64,000 nucleotides of DNA from contig NW_022985567.1 in assembly GCF_010093815.1 (NCBI RefSeq), forward strand, positions 335,367 to 399,366. The letters run 5' to 3'. This DNA is from Pseudovirgaria hyperparasitica (lineage: Eukaryota; Ascomycota; Dothideomycetes; Acrospermales; Acrospermaceae). Of the stretch, positions 1 to 12,300 are shown in pieces. A program made the translations under genes and the position numbers. Each line of letters starts with the position of its first letter. Position 1 is the first letter of the stretch. The notes beneath the pieces are model-generated. The model saw only the letters and a program-made list of their open reading frames with translations. It did not search any database and was not told where the DNA came from.

Positions 1-131
1 CACACACCTCACAACACCTCACAACACAACACAAGAGGAAAATCTCAGCCTTCACAACTGCCAGAAATCTGACAGATTCATTCCTCTTCAGTAGTAATAA
101 TAATATATCGCCATCTACACATTCGCCTCGC

Positions 132-163
<32 letters not shown>

Positions 164-662
164 TCACACACACACACACACACACACACACTAGAGAGAG
201 ACATCCAGTCCTACCTATACCGCCATCTCCGGTATCCCAAAGAATAGGAAAAAGAAAGCCCCGATGCTTTACATGTCTCCCTCCCCCAAAACTAAAAAAA
301 AAAGAAGAAAAAGAAAACAATCATGTACATAGCCAGATCATGTGCAGACCCGATCTTCATCCCGGATGGTACGTACAGCCAAGGGCCGTCCAGGCCCACG
401 TTTTTCCGACGTCGAGTCGATTAAATTATGCATATGAGACGGGAAGGCCACACTGCACAGGCAGTGTTGAGAGAGGAAAAACTGAGGAAAGGGAATATGA
501 ATGGCAGAACGAGGGTATAATGCTCAAGACAAAGTGTCAAGCAAGTAAGAACAGGGAAGTTCGCATGCCTCGTCATCGCCGGTCGCCTGGTCATGTACAA
601 AATGAGACGTCAACCACATCTCACATCTCTCGTCTCTTTTGACAGTGCAGCTTCTACAGCAG
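1..662. other. Intergenic, microsatellite-bearing
   Basis: This is the 3' flank of the MIT-domain gene and contains no supportable gene. It holds a CAG trinucleotide run followed closely by a CA dinucleotide run (about 137-192) and a short A-rich stretch near 290-320. Open frames here are made of low-complexity residues only. The left edge of the window may cut into the upstream region of a neighbouring gene, which cannot be seen. Confidence 0.7.
137..192. repeat. CAG and CA microsatellites
   Basis: About nine CAG units are followed within a few bases by about thirteen CA units. It lies outside any coding model. Such tracts are expected to vary in length between strains. Confidence 0.9.
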
Positions 663-3600
663 CTATACGAGCACCCACTCGCTGCCTCTTTTGATGAACT
701 TGTCGAGCATCGTGGTCAAATCGGTAAGTACGAAGCGACAAATGTAGAAGCCGAAGAATTCGGCCGCATGTCTGGTGCTCAGCTCCAGACCAACATGAGT
801 TTGACTGGAGTGTTTGAGACCTGGATCCTCGACTTGGCGCGCAACACGATCTAGGGGCACGGGTTAGGAACATGGCATATGTATGTAAGAATTTCATTGA
901 CTGACCAACAACTTGAACGGCGTCAAACAGCTTTGCCAAGCTGCTCATATAGAGGGCATTCGGGCCGTTGAAGTCCACTTGACTAATATCGCGCTTCGTG
1001 AATCGAATGTTCGGGAGAGAGGTCATTGGAAGGGAGCTCATCGTCAGCGAGTCTTTGCTCACATCTTTCGTTGCCAAGAGTGACAGACCAACACCGCTAG
1101 GTTTTGAGCGTAGCTTGCGCCAGGAAGTCAGATAGTTTTTGCTCTTATCACCAGCAGCCTTTGTGTTGGCAGAAGGTTCCACCGTATCAACACCAGTGGC
1201 GGCGCCATTGCCAACAGTAGTGGCGTCTTTGAAGAAGATGTTGATCCCACCAACACCGACCTCGCTGCCCAATTTCTTGCTTAGATTATTTTGCACTTGG
1301 TCAAGAATCACCTCAAGACCTTGCATCTCTTCGAGTACGGCATCCGCGTCCAATGTATCGACACTTCCCAGCTTCATTAGAGCTGCGGTCAAGAGGTCAC
1401 AGTTTGCAATCTTCTCTTCCGTTGCTTTTATTTTCACACCCTTGACACTCCATACATCACGTGGTACGAATAGTTTTGTGCTGAGGTAGCCACCGCGGGG
1501 GTGAGCAATGGTCTGGTAGAAGCAGCGCATCAGCCAGAACGGACGCAGGAGGTACGAATCCGGACAAGGTTCCAGCGGTATAGGCGCGTTGATGGCCATT
1601 GGATTTGGCGAGCCAGGGCTGTAAGGCGAATGAATGTCAGCTTCAAAAAGTTGTATACCGGCGCTGATGAGAGGCTCGTTGGAGAAACCCGGGAACATTG
1701 GAGTCAACGGTACGGCATTGCTCTGCTTTCGCATACTAATATTGGAGAATGTGCTGCTCAGCGGGGTATGTCCAGAAATATCCGATCCGTCCGGGCTAGA
1801 GATGGACAAAGCACGATTTCGCAAGCTTAGTGATGACTTGTTCTTCCTCAGCGCGCCTATGCCACCTCTCGAGCCCTTCAATGACGTTGGTGACGACGGA
1901 ACCATGGTCTGCTCGCTAGATTGGACGCGAGTCAAGGTGGAGGCAACCGGCGAGTTCGCGGCTGGCTCAGATGGACTGGGAGCCGGGACGATGGGTGGTG
2001 TGGCTCGCAAAGCTTGGTCGATGGTGTTCGGCGTCGGAGCTTGGCGCTCAGGAGGGGGATGATGATGTAGGACAGGCTGTGCTGATCTCGGATGGGGAGC
2101 TATCGTGGGGTCAAAGTCATCGTGTTTTGGTGTGAGTTGCTCAGTGTGAGGTGGGGCTGGTAGATTGCGGTGCACGGATGTGTCAATCTTCAACTGACCC
2201 GCAGTCTTCCCAGACAAGCGTCGATTGCGCACAGTGGAGGCAGAGTTGGCTGAGGATTGCGGCATCGAGGGTGGTGGAGGAGGAGGAGGTGGTTTCTTGT
2301 CTGGGGGTGGAGGTTGTGCAAGCTTAGAAGACATTGACGAATGCGTCGTCTGCGATTGGCCTGCAGTCGTACGTTTCGAGGAGCGTGAGCTATTCCAAGT
2401 GCTCCCGGAGATGCCACTGGAGTCTGACTCTCGTGGGAGAGCAGACTTGCTTTGTAGGTCAAAGTCAAAGCCGTCCAGCATGAACTCCTTTGTCATCTCT
2501 TCGAGCATTTCCTCATCCTGGTTCGCATCGACGTCAATGTCGTAGCCATAATCGACGCTTTGGCGAATAGCAGGTAGACCACCCCTATCGTCATCCCCCA
2601 GCCGAAGCTCTCTAGCACGCAGGCTCGCAGCCTTGATAGCCTCTTCCCTTTCCAGCTCGAGAACCTTCTCTTTTGCAATCTCGACTTTGCGCATTGCTGC
2701 TGAGACGCTGCCGCCACGAGGCAGTGAGTGCTCACCTGCTTCATATGGCTCAAAGCCCTCATCATAGGCTGCTTCCACTGCCGCATCAAGCGCTGCATTA
2801 AACTCCGCTTCAGTACCATTGCTTCCCGTGTGTAGGTGCTTTCTTCGGCGAGTGCCGTCCTGAGAGTCGACGGAGTGTACTGATGAGCCGCATGACGAGC
2901 CAGACTCATCTATCGTATCAAGCCAAGTCATGGATTCTTCACTGTTTTCCCGCGAGTGCTGCTGCTTTCGTGAAATATCTCTTGTTGACTCAGACGTCTG
3001 GCGGCGACCAGAGGTCATATCGGGCGAGTCGCGAGTGGTGGTGTCGAAACTTGCGGCGAATTGGGGATGTGGCGATAGCGGTGGTGGCATATACGTGTGC
3101 TCCATACGTGGATCTAAAGCTTGGTGGCGGTTGGTTAACGAAGAAGATGCGTATGAATTTAGCAGGAAGGTGGATGGATCTGTATCTGGGATCGAGCGCT
3201 CAACTTCGCGCATGGCGGAGGTGAATGTCGATTCTCGCGGATCACGTTTTGATGAGAGTCTCTCTGGGATGGGATCAGGCAAGATCGAGCTATCGGGAAT
3301 GATTCGGGTTAGAGTGGCAGTCTGAATCACTGCATCGTCATTTTCGTTGAAGAAGATTGATTTTGCTCCAAGACTGTCGACCGATTCATTGCTCATTGGA
3401 CGGTTCGGAAGGGCTTTTCCAGAGGTTGACGTGTAGGAAGGATCAAGTTGACGCAATTCTTCGATTCGGTTGGTGTAGGTTACTCGCTTTGAAAGATGTC
3501 AGCATTCGACCCGGTCTTGAACTCCAGAGTACTCACAATAGCTTCCAACTTTTTCCTATCCTCTTCTCCATTACTCCGTATCATCACCTGCTGTAACAGG

Positions 3601-4691
3601 TGACAGGCATCCTGATACGCATCCATGGCACCTTCAAAGTTCTGGGCATTATCAAGTAATACAGCAGTATTGGCCTTCTGCAACGCCCTTGACAGCATCG
3701 TCTTCTTGTCTTTATCCCGGCGCTCTTTCACGCGCGGTGGAGTGCCCATAGGATACTCCTCTTGTGGGAATGTGGAGCCGGTGGTATCCATCATTGGGCG
3801 ATAAATGTTCTTCTCTCTGGAGTCGCTACGTGGGATACGTGAGGCAGCATCTCTAGCTGGTTGAGAAGATGAAGCTGGAACGGGCGGTGGTCGTTGAGAA
3901 AGTTGTCTTTCGGCTGCAGAAAGGATGACTGGAGACGAGCCAAGAGATTTTCCAGTTTGGTTCCGAGAATGTGGCTTTGTCTTCTCTGCCAGTGAGCTCT
4001 GCTGCGGACGAGGTTTGGTGCTGAAGTAATCGGACGAGCCTTGATTATTTGGAGTGTACGGGGCCGAGGTCGTCGAAGGCGTCATAGAAGACGTAGAGGC
4101 CGAATATGGAACGTATACATTGGGTAATAAGGTTGGGAGAGTGTCCAAGGGAGGCAGAGATCGTGCAGAAGTCGTGGGAATCGGCGGCGGAGAGGTTCGG
4201 TGTCGTCTTCTCGGGCTTGATGTGGGCGAGGGGCGTGAAGGACTGGACGGAGGGCGAGGTGGAGAGCGTAGAGGCTGTTCGAATGGCAGATGAGTGATGG
4301 TGGCACTCAAGGCCAGTTTCCCGTTATGGACGTGATTCCCGGAAGATCTACTCGAAGTTGTAGATTGCGACCAGCGGTTCAGGCTGGCAGCAGTGTTATG
4401 ATCTTTGTAGGACGTGTATACCTCCGGGGCGAGGTGGGCGACGCTTGATCTCCTCCGGGACGCAGAAGGTCTCGAGGAGGACTTTGCGAAGTCGTGTGTA
4501 GTAGGGGCAGTATCAGACAGGGAAGTGGGAGGTAGAGAGGCAGAGGCGCGCGAGTTCAGGGAGGCAGAGCGCTTGACGGTGACAACAGAGGAAGAGACGG
4601 AATTAGACCTCGATTTCCGGCGGCGTTGAGAAGAGATGGAATTGGCAGGAGGAGGCGTATCATTCATAGCAAGGAGGGTGTTGCTATACAT
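663..4691 (-). CDS. MIT domain-containing protein
   Basis: A protein of 1307 residues from three exons, with introns at 3487-3536 and 851-905; the joined length is a whole number of codons. The N-terminal 320 residues are Ser/Pro/Arg-rich and probably disordered. A helical MIT domain follows (about residues 328-402: RALQKANTAVLLDNAQNFEGAM, then a DACHLLQQV helix); the first intron must be removed to complete its last helix (TNRIEELRQLD). The middle has acidic and poly-proline stretches (about 2280-2310). A conserved-looking C-terminal domain of about 300 residues contains FWLMRCFYQT and GGYLSTKLFVP. MIT domains bind ESCRT-III tails or microtubule-linked partners at membranes, so a trafficking role is likely by family, but no enzymatic domain is visible. 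The ATG at 4691 is used; a second ATG eight codons later is possible. The last exon rests on the frame after a TAG acceptor at 851. Confidence 0.85.
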
Positions 4692-4755
4692 GGCGGGGGT
4701 CGGGATCTCTCATTCGACAGTCATTGCTTTCCAGAGGATGTAGGGACGGAATCGC

Positions 4756-4790
4756 GGTGTGTGTGGGTGTGGGTGTGGGTGTGGGTGTGT
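4756..4790. repeat. GGTGTG tandem repeat
   Basis: A G/T-only run on the plus strand made of GTGTGG-type units, 65-100 bp upstream of the MIT-domain gene's start codon. It is probably within the leader or core promoter of that minus-strand gene, where it would read as a C/A-rich tract. Confidence 0.9.
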
Positions 4791-5116
4791 CTCATGGGGC
4801 CGAGGGGCCGGCTACTCGCGACGGCTGGAAGGCATGCGGCGGGAAGAGGGTTGATGGGAGCGGAATTGAGAGGGCGCAATTGCAGGAGACAAAAGCAAAG
4901 AGACGGCGAAGGCGAAGAGAGGATGGCGATTGTGGGCAGTAATGGCCAGGAGCGTGCTTGGAGGAAGTCGGTCAAGGAGTTGGTGTATGCAAGCAAGCAA
5001 GGTGAAGGTGTAAGGTCTGGGTGTAGTAGTAGGAAGGGGAAAGGGTTGGCGGCGACGAAGGATGGATGGCGAATTGAGTTGACGACGACGACGAGGAGGA
5101 GGACGGGGAGTGGGCG

Positions 5117-5154
5117 AGTGCGTGTGCGTGTGCGTGTGCGTGTGCGTGTGCGTG
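5117..5154. repeat. GTGCGT alternating purine-pyrimidine tract
   Basis: Six to seven GTGCGT units form an uninterrupted alternating purine-pyrimidine run. Sequences of this type can adopt left-handed DNA. It lies about 430 bp upstream of the MIT-domain gene. Confidence 0.9.
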
Positions 5155-6360
5155 GGCGCGGGCGCAATTATCCGCAGGCGGTTAGGAGGTGAGAAGGTGA
5201 GTGAGGCCTTTGGGGGGGTGGATGGATGGGCGAGCGAGAGAGCGAGTCAAAAAGGGGAATGGTTCGGCAGCCAGGGGTTCACATACACACACACGGACAA
5301 CAGCAGACACACATACTGTACAGTAATTACTACTGTATTTACTGTAATAGCTGACTGGTGGAGACTGGCTCTGGCTATCTGGCTCTAGAGCGTGTCTATC
5401 CCACATCCAAGCAGTCGTCCAGTCGTGCGTGTGCGTGTGCCTGTATGTGTGAATATAGCTGTCTGTGTAAGTGCTGGCTACTACCTGGTGCCTGTCTAGC
5501 CCGTCCAGCCCGTCCAGCCCGCCAAATCCGCTCCAACGGCCGGGGCTGCACACTCGGCCATGGTACCTGCAGCAGCTACAGCTATAGCCAGCTACAACAA
5601 CCGCTCCAGCAGACGACAGCGGTTTACTGCATATAGGTATTAAACAGTCGGTGAGTGAAGTCCACTGTCCATCAGGCCCAGCGCATCCTCACCATCACGA
5701 ACACCATCCTCGTCGGTGCACTGCACTGCACTGCCTTTACACCATTAATTAATAAGTACCGCAACCTTTGCTGCGCTCTAATCAATTACCACTCGCTCAC
5801 TCATCATCACTCACTCTCCCAGCTAGCTACACTAATTAACAGCTCACAGCAAACCCAGCCAGACAAACCACCTGTCAGGTAGGCAAGAGCCCAGCCCAAC
5901 CCAGCCCAGCCACCTCTGTCCACCCCCCCTTAGACCCTGAAACCCTGACGCTGAACCCTGAATCCTGCCTGCCTGCCTGCCTGAACCCTGCCAGCCTACA
6001 TACATATCAAACCCTGACAGACACGCTTACACCGTTACCGTTATCCTTAACAGAACCTGCCAGCCAGGGTCGCAAGTAGCAAGGTACACTACACACACAC
6101 ACACACACATACACTTTCAACACCTACCTCCTCCTCCTCCTCCTCCCATCTTCCACCTACTCAAAATCATCTCATCCCACTATCATTAACCTTTTCTATC
6201 CATCCGTCCCTCTAACATTAAATCTCATCCACGAAAATACCAAACCTTCGTTCGCTGCTTGCTTACCAAAAGACTAAACAATCCAGTGTAGTAGTTCAAG
6301 TTCAAAATCGAAGAGGAAGAAAAGAGAAAAACAGACAATTTAAGTACTGCAAACGCACGC

Positions 6361-6430
6361 GTCGCGGTCACTGTCGCTGTCACCGTCACTGTCACTGTCA
6401 CCGTTAATTAATACCGTTACCGTTACCGTC
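6361..6430. repeat. GTCACY and CCGTTA short repeats
   Basis: Degenerate hexamers of the GTCACT/GTCACC/GTCGCT type are followed by ACCGTT units. A separate CCTCGA tandem (about 6460-6488) lies just downstream. Nothing else in the interval suggests a gene. Confidence 0.8.
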
Positions 6431-7065
6431 ATCAAACGCTCTCACTGGCATCGTCGCGCCCTCGACCCTCGACCCTCGACCCTCGACCAGGGGACCAGCC
6501 AGGGGACCGGGTAGTACACCTTCCCTCGCAACGTACGCGGCGCGGAACAGCGGACTTTATGCGTCAAAATTCATGCGTGAACCACGCTTTTCCTTTCTTT
6601 CTTCAATTCTTGTTTCCGATAACTACCAGCTGGGACTGAACTAGACTTTCCGTCTCCGCTCGTCTTTTTTGGAACATTTTTTTTTGGGCCTCTCTATTAA
6701 TTAGATATCATTCTTTCTACATGCGATCTACCAACAACGCTCTTGGCACCACCGCCGTCGTCGGACTTTGCCTGTAACACACACACACTCACACCAGACT
6801 TTGCTCATCTTTTCTCTTGGCCCAGCCAGCCGGCCGGTCGAATATGCATGTCCTTTGCCTGCCATTGGATGGAATCCCCAAACGCCGTCTTGACTGTCCG
6901 ACTGGGCTTGGCCTCATGTGCATGCTATTCATGCCATGCCCGACCCATTCTTTACCAAACCACCCTACTAAACTACGCAACAACGGTACGTCCCCGCTGA
7001 CATCCCCTTCCGTCAACGCTCGACATGCTTGGTCTCGTCTCTTCAATTGACCTGCTTCTCCCGTT

Positions 7066-7120
7066 GTCATCGTCGTTGTCATCGTCATCGTCATCTCCAT
7101 CATCATCATCATCATCATAC
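7066..7120. repeat. Trinucleotide TCG/TCA tract
   Basis: A run of TCGTCA and ATC units lies immediately 3' of the COP9 subunit 3 stop codon (7130-7132). It is likely in the 3' untranslated region of that gene. Confidence 0.85.
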
Positions 7121-7129
7121 ACCCTCCCG

Positions 7130-8793
7130 TCATGCGTCGCCCATCACATCCTCGTCCATCCCGTCCTTATGTACATCCCAAGACGTGTCCATGGCCTCCT
7201 CCCCACTAGCTGCCTGTGCCGCCTTCATCCGGTTCTTCTTCTCGACCTCAATAAACTCCTTCGTCAGGTTGATCCGGTGATCCGCTGCTCTGGTTTGCTC
7301 CGTAAGACTTTCCGTCCGTGTCGCGCACGCAACCAGCTCCTTGTACTGTTGCTGCTCCGACTTTGCTTTTGGGCCCATCGATTCGTCCGAATAGAACTTC
7401 AACACCCGCTGCTGCGTCTTGATCGACCGCTCAATGCTCGCATTGACTTGTCCTTCCTTGATAAGAGTGCTCAGATACATCTCCAGCTCCTCGTCTCCTT
7501 TATTCAGCAACCCTGAAAGCTCGTCAAGTGGTATCGAGGCATATGTCCGCTGTAGCTTGTACAGCAGGAATCGAGGATAGTTCTCCACAAGCTTCTGCAC
7601 CAGCCCAAAGTTTCCGTCCTCACTCCACAGACTGAGCCCAGCCTCGATTTCGGCCAGCAATCGTGGTAGGTTCAGATCATGCAACACCTCCGTCAATTGT
7701 TCGTAGGCCTTTGATGCCGATCTTATCGTCCGCATTGCGTTGCCGTTGGCCGTTTTTGGTATAGGCGGCCGCTGTCATCATGGTCAGCAAACAAGGATCC
7801 GGTCAAAAGCATACTTCTACTGACTTGTCCGGAAGCTAGTGCGCCCGCGAGAACATATTTCTTGTACGCCTCTAGCATAAGTCCATTTGCCGTGTTACTT
7901 GTCGGAGTTACGAGGACGTGTTCCAGTAGTGCTTGTGCTTCGTCGTACTTCCCCAGACCAAGAAATGCCATGGCGCCCAGCAAAAAGTATTCTTGCACAT
8001 CTGCCGTGCGGATCTTTTCCGACAACCCTGATTTCACTGTAATGTAACCGTTGCTCAGCCCGTGATCTGCACAGAGCAGCCCTTGTTCTCCGCCTTGGCT
8101 TGCGTTGGGCGGGAAGCTGTGGATGATACAGTCGAGGAGTGGGACAGCTTGGGCATATGCGGTCGATTCCATGCATAACTGCATGAAAACTACATGTGTA
8201 GTCGTCAACGTTCCACCTGAAGGGTCAAGTCGCAGGATCGCTGTTCGGATAGGTATCAACGCCATGGCGGGCTGCAGCAGCACATTAGCATCATATACAG
8301 CATTACGTCAACTTCAAGGGAGAAACTGACCTGCCGAAGTATGCTTGCTACAAGCCCAATAAATTCTATAAGCTCACGCCATTGCTGTCCGAAGTATCGT
8401 ATCGATATGGGGTCGAAAGAGCTAAGCAGCTGCTCAGTCTTGTTCCAAAGAACAGCTCGCGGTCGCCATGCATCTGATACCTGATTGACAGACCTTGGAC
8501 GGAGTCCACTGTCGCCCTGGTTTTGTGCTAGGGTATAGAGAGTGAGGAGTAGGGACACGGAGTTCAGCGCAGGATCCAGGGCCTTGAAGATACAACGTCA
8601 GCTCCAGTAGCATCATGGTTTCAAGAGCTCTTTTTACCTCTAACAGACTCCCTGACTCGGCACTCTTGACCCATTCTCTTGAAGAGAACTTCTTCACCGT
8701 CGCCGAGAACTTCTTTACATTTTTATCGTACTCTGATGGTTCAAGTTGCGGGTCTGGAGAGAAGGCGAGGAGCGTTGAGGCTAGATCAGACAT
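7130..8793 (-). CDS. csn3: COP9 signalosome subunit 3
   Basis: Four exons (introns 8583-8637, 8272-8330 and 7772-7824) encode 498 residues. The signalosome removes Nedd8 from cullins and so controls SCF-type ubiquitin ligases; subunit 3 is a non-catalytic scaffold. The C-terminal third matches the PCI region: YASIPLDELSGLL followed by LIKEGQVNASI, the winged-helix pattern of Csn3, ahead of a charged C-terminal tail. The upstream part is helical with TPR-like spacing (KYDEAQALLEHVL). Two introns begin with GTCAGT rather than GTAAGT. The start ATG at 8793 opens MSDLASTLL. Proteasome lid and eIF3 PCI subunits are the alternative families, but the overall length and the PCI sequence favour Csn3. 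Confidence 0.85.
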
Positions 8794-9375
8794 GTCGAGC
8801 TGTATAGATTGTATGAAGTTCCAGGGTGACTCCTATGAAGTCGTCTTCACAAGGATATATCTTCTTGTCGTACGATAGTTGAAAGTAGAGGGCGGGGCGC
8901 GAGTGTTCGTGATGCTTGCTTGCGCTGGGCGATGGAACGCTTGCTGCCTAGGAGGTTGGGAGGGTGAAAGCCAGGTACGCCGCGCTGAGAAAGAAGAAGT
9001 GATTCGAAGGGCCAAAAGACTCCTGGTAATGCAACAGGTAAACAGAGTATGTGAAGTGACTTGAGTGCATGCCGTAACTTTACCGATTACAATATGAGAG
9101 CTTAGGTAGTTTTGGAACGTGCCCGCGTTACTTGGCCCGAGCGTCAAGCTGGTATCCTTACGACACACTTGGCAAATAACAAAACACAAGACATTGATGC
9201 ACGCTTCTCAAGGTTGGAAAACCAGTCAATACTCTGTTATGTCGGTATTCAGTTGACTAAAGCAATGGAGCGCTGAAAACGATGCATGCTCACTACACCA
9301 CCAGACGCCGAAACCAATGCAATGCATCCGTCCAACACAAACTCCTCAACATGCAAACGAACCCTCCTGACACAA
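8794..9375. other. Intergenic region
   Basis: This lies between the start of csn3 and the stop of the Bub1 gene, both on the minus strand. It therefore carries the csn3 promoter and the bub1 3' end. I see no gene, tRNA or clear repeat in it. Confidence 0.6.
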
Positions 9376-12300
9376 CTACTTCCTCCTCTCCTTGATCTGG
9401 ACCTCGAACCTCCGGAGCAGACCTTTCAGGCCCACGCCTTTCTCGCAATTCGCTTCCAGCCATGTTTCCATCTTCTCCCTCAATGTGCGCATGCCGTGAA
9501 GCACAGGCATCTTCCGACCCTCTTCGCCCTCGAGATGCATCAAAGGGTTCAGGAAGAGACTGAATGCCTCCGCCCAGATCTCAGTCTCCCAGTATCTTTT
9601 CAAAGATTCCCGGATTTTGTACGTCTTCGTTTGACCGGCCCCGAGCGTTGTGCCACGCTCAGCAACGATTTCCATGTACTTGCCGAACAGCAGATTATGT
9701 ATAACACAAGCAATGCCGTGATAGTCAATTTGATAGGTCCAAGGTCGAGTCTCATGCATCTCTGCGCAGTCGGCTTCACTAGGTGTCCAGTCGGCTATAA
9801 ATTGGACGTCTGGCTTGAAAACTCTCATGTCAATTCCCCGACCGAAGTCGATGATGGTGATACCACGGTCAGACCAGCCATTTTTCCCGTCTCTGGAGTA
9901 TTGTGTAGACCAGTCATCATCGGCGTGCGCAATGCGTACTAGAACATTATCCGATTTTATGTCACCGTGCAACAGACCCTTGCTATGGAGGCCCTCAACA
10001 GTACGCAGCAGTTCGATAGTGAAGAACATCGCGAGCAGTTCGTCCATCACATTACCACCACTAGCGTCTGCCCTAGCGAGATTGACGAAATCGAGTAGTG
10101 TACCCTGATTCCTGAACTCCTCAACCAAATAACACTCATCTTTGAACATATGCATCTCATATGCCTGAACGATAGAGTCGGCTGGCCTTTGGACGCCCAA
10201 GCGGCGCTTAGCTTGACGTATCAAATAGAATTCCCAGGCAGAAGGCGGCTCTTCCATCTTGATGGCTTCAAGGTCCCCACGTGGTATTGCGAACGCGCCC
10301 TTGCCCATTTTTATGCCAGGTTCATCGTCGTCGTCGTCGTCTAAAGAGGAACTATGGGCCAAGTACACCGGCGCAAAGGCACCCTTGCCAAGCTCCTTCT
10401 TCACGACATACTGTCTATCCGACCCTGCTAGGCGTATGACAGGTGGCATCGTCAGGTTCGTGGCCGTCTTGTCGTTGACGTTCCTGTTTACCTTAGAAAC
10501 GGCCTTAGTGAATTTTCGGATTTCAGCAGACATTCCATTCGTCTTAGACAGGTCTTCGAAGTAGCCGTCGTACGAAGATAGTGGTGGCTGGATTTGATTG
10601 AGGATGATGTTCTTGATCTCGTAGTTGATTGGATTACACCGGGAATCTTTGATGATCGGGCCATTTTGTATCGGAAGACATTGGCTACGCGAGTCTGCAC
10701 TATTCGTTGCAGTTGTGTTTGCAGCACATGTTGCCATCTTCAGGTCAGGCTGTGGGACCTTGAACGGACGTTGAGCCTCATCGAGGCCTTCTCCGACAGG
10801 ACTGCTCCAAAGGTCATCATCAGGTTTTGCAGATTTGGTAGGAGTCTTTGAATTGAAGTAGTCCTTCTCTTTTTGAGCTTGCGCAAAGGCGGTCGCTGCA
10901 CCAAGAGATGACTCCGTCTTCTCCACTATCGGGGTCATGAAGGGGAGCCTGTTCTGTGCAGCGCGTCCAACATCCCGGTACGGTCTCGTAGGTACTTCCA
11001 TGTCCTCAGGAGGCTCCGGGACGAACTTGGAGTTCGTTTCATCAATAGCTGACGGGGATGTTGGAGTGACTAGGTCTTCTGCTGCAGCCTCATCGAAGGA
11101 AAGCTGCTCAGTTGCTTGCTCCTGGTCATCATCGTCATCATTATCATCACCAGCAGTCTCCAGTTTTGCTAAACCTTCGGGGACATGTTTGCTAGCTGTG
11201 AAGTCGGACCACTCTGAGACACTCTTAACATCAGCTGAAGAAGCCTGATCGTCGTCACTATCCATATCGTCGTCGGCCCCTGCTGCAGTCTGGGTGGTAA
11301 AGTCTCCACTCGTGGTGTCACCAAAATCGCTCGCACTCACAGAGATCCGTCCAGTTGTAGTACTTTCGCCGCCACTCGTATAGTCATCATCACTAGAAAC
11401 CTCGTCACTTTCATTCTCAGAGTCTTGTGATGACTTCAAAGGCTGATTGAATATTCCATAGATCTCGTCCATGGCTTCCCGGGTACATATAGTCATAGTC
11501 GGCTCTGCAGTTTTCTTCCTCCTGAGTTTTTTTCCTGTCGGAGAATCAAGGTTGGTCATGACTTCGAACACAGTCAGTAACAAAGTCGCGATCGTAAGAC
11601 CAGAATGCAACTCACCTTTGGTTGTCTCGTTGTGAACCTCCTTCAACCTAATCTTCTTCGTCCTGTTCGCTCGGTCCTCTCTTCGCGCCTTCTTTACCCG
11701 ACCAGCATGATCTAGAGGCACCGTGGTTGGGGGCATATTCTCGGAATCTTCGTAGTCGTGGTGTATCGCAATCTTGAGTGGCCGGTCGTCTCGTGAAGCT
11801 TCTTCTCGGTCTCCCTGAACGACAGCCTGTGCGGAAGTGTCTGTGATTGCAGACTTCTCTTCGACTGTCACCTGTAATACTGCATCCTGTTGGTCAGGTC
11901 CTGGGGCAGTTTCCTCTTCTCGTCTTCTCTCTGCTCCCCAATCTAACCAGCCGCGGTGCCGTGCGCGCAACTCTTCAAAACAATACTCGATTTTCACGGT
12001 CGACGAAGGATACACCGCTTCGAGGTCGACAAAGACACACTCATATCTACCAGTCTTTTCGTTGAAAGTCATTTTCATATCTCGTAATGGATTGGGTTCG
12101 TTATCATTAATGGATGATCTCTGGATACAAAAGCAGAATAACCGCACCTATCAGTCCTGTGATCGTAAATAGGGAGTTTAGGGAAGCGCAATCGCTGTAA
12201 GCACTTACCTCGTCCTTGAAAATAGCCATCTTTGGCACACCATTATTGGTTTTGGCCGTCCGTAGCTGCTCACCCGCCCACGGTTTTGCCTCAATACGAT

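Larger units (their letters stand above)
4692..7129. other. Repeat-rich intergenic region
   Basis: These 2.4 kb separate the start of the MIT-domain gene from the end of the COP9 subunit 3 gene, so they hold the MIT gene's promoter and leader. No coding model is supportable: the long open frames are translations of GT-, CA-, GGTGTG- and GTGCGT-type tracts. CT-rich, CCTG, CTC and GTCACY repeats are scattered throughout. Confidence 0.75.

Noticed and set aside
4626-5192. Long open frames of up to 188 codons
   Set aside because: They are translations of GT-rich repeats (runs of Val/Trp/Arg) and vary with the repeat frame, so they are not genes.
5935-6015. Telomere-like CCCTGA/CCTG units
   Set aside because: They differ from the fungal CCCTAA repeat, are irregular, and merge into CCTG microsatellite. 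Nothing else suggests a chromosome end.
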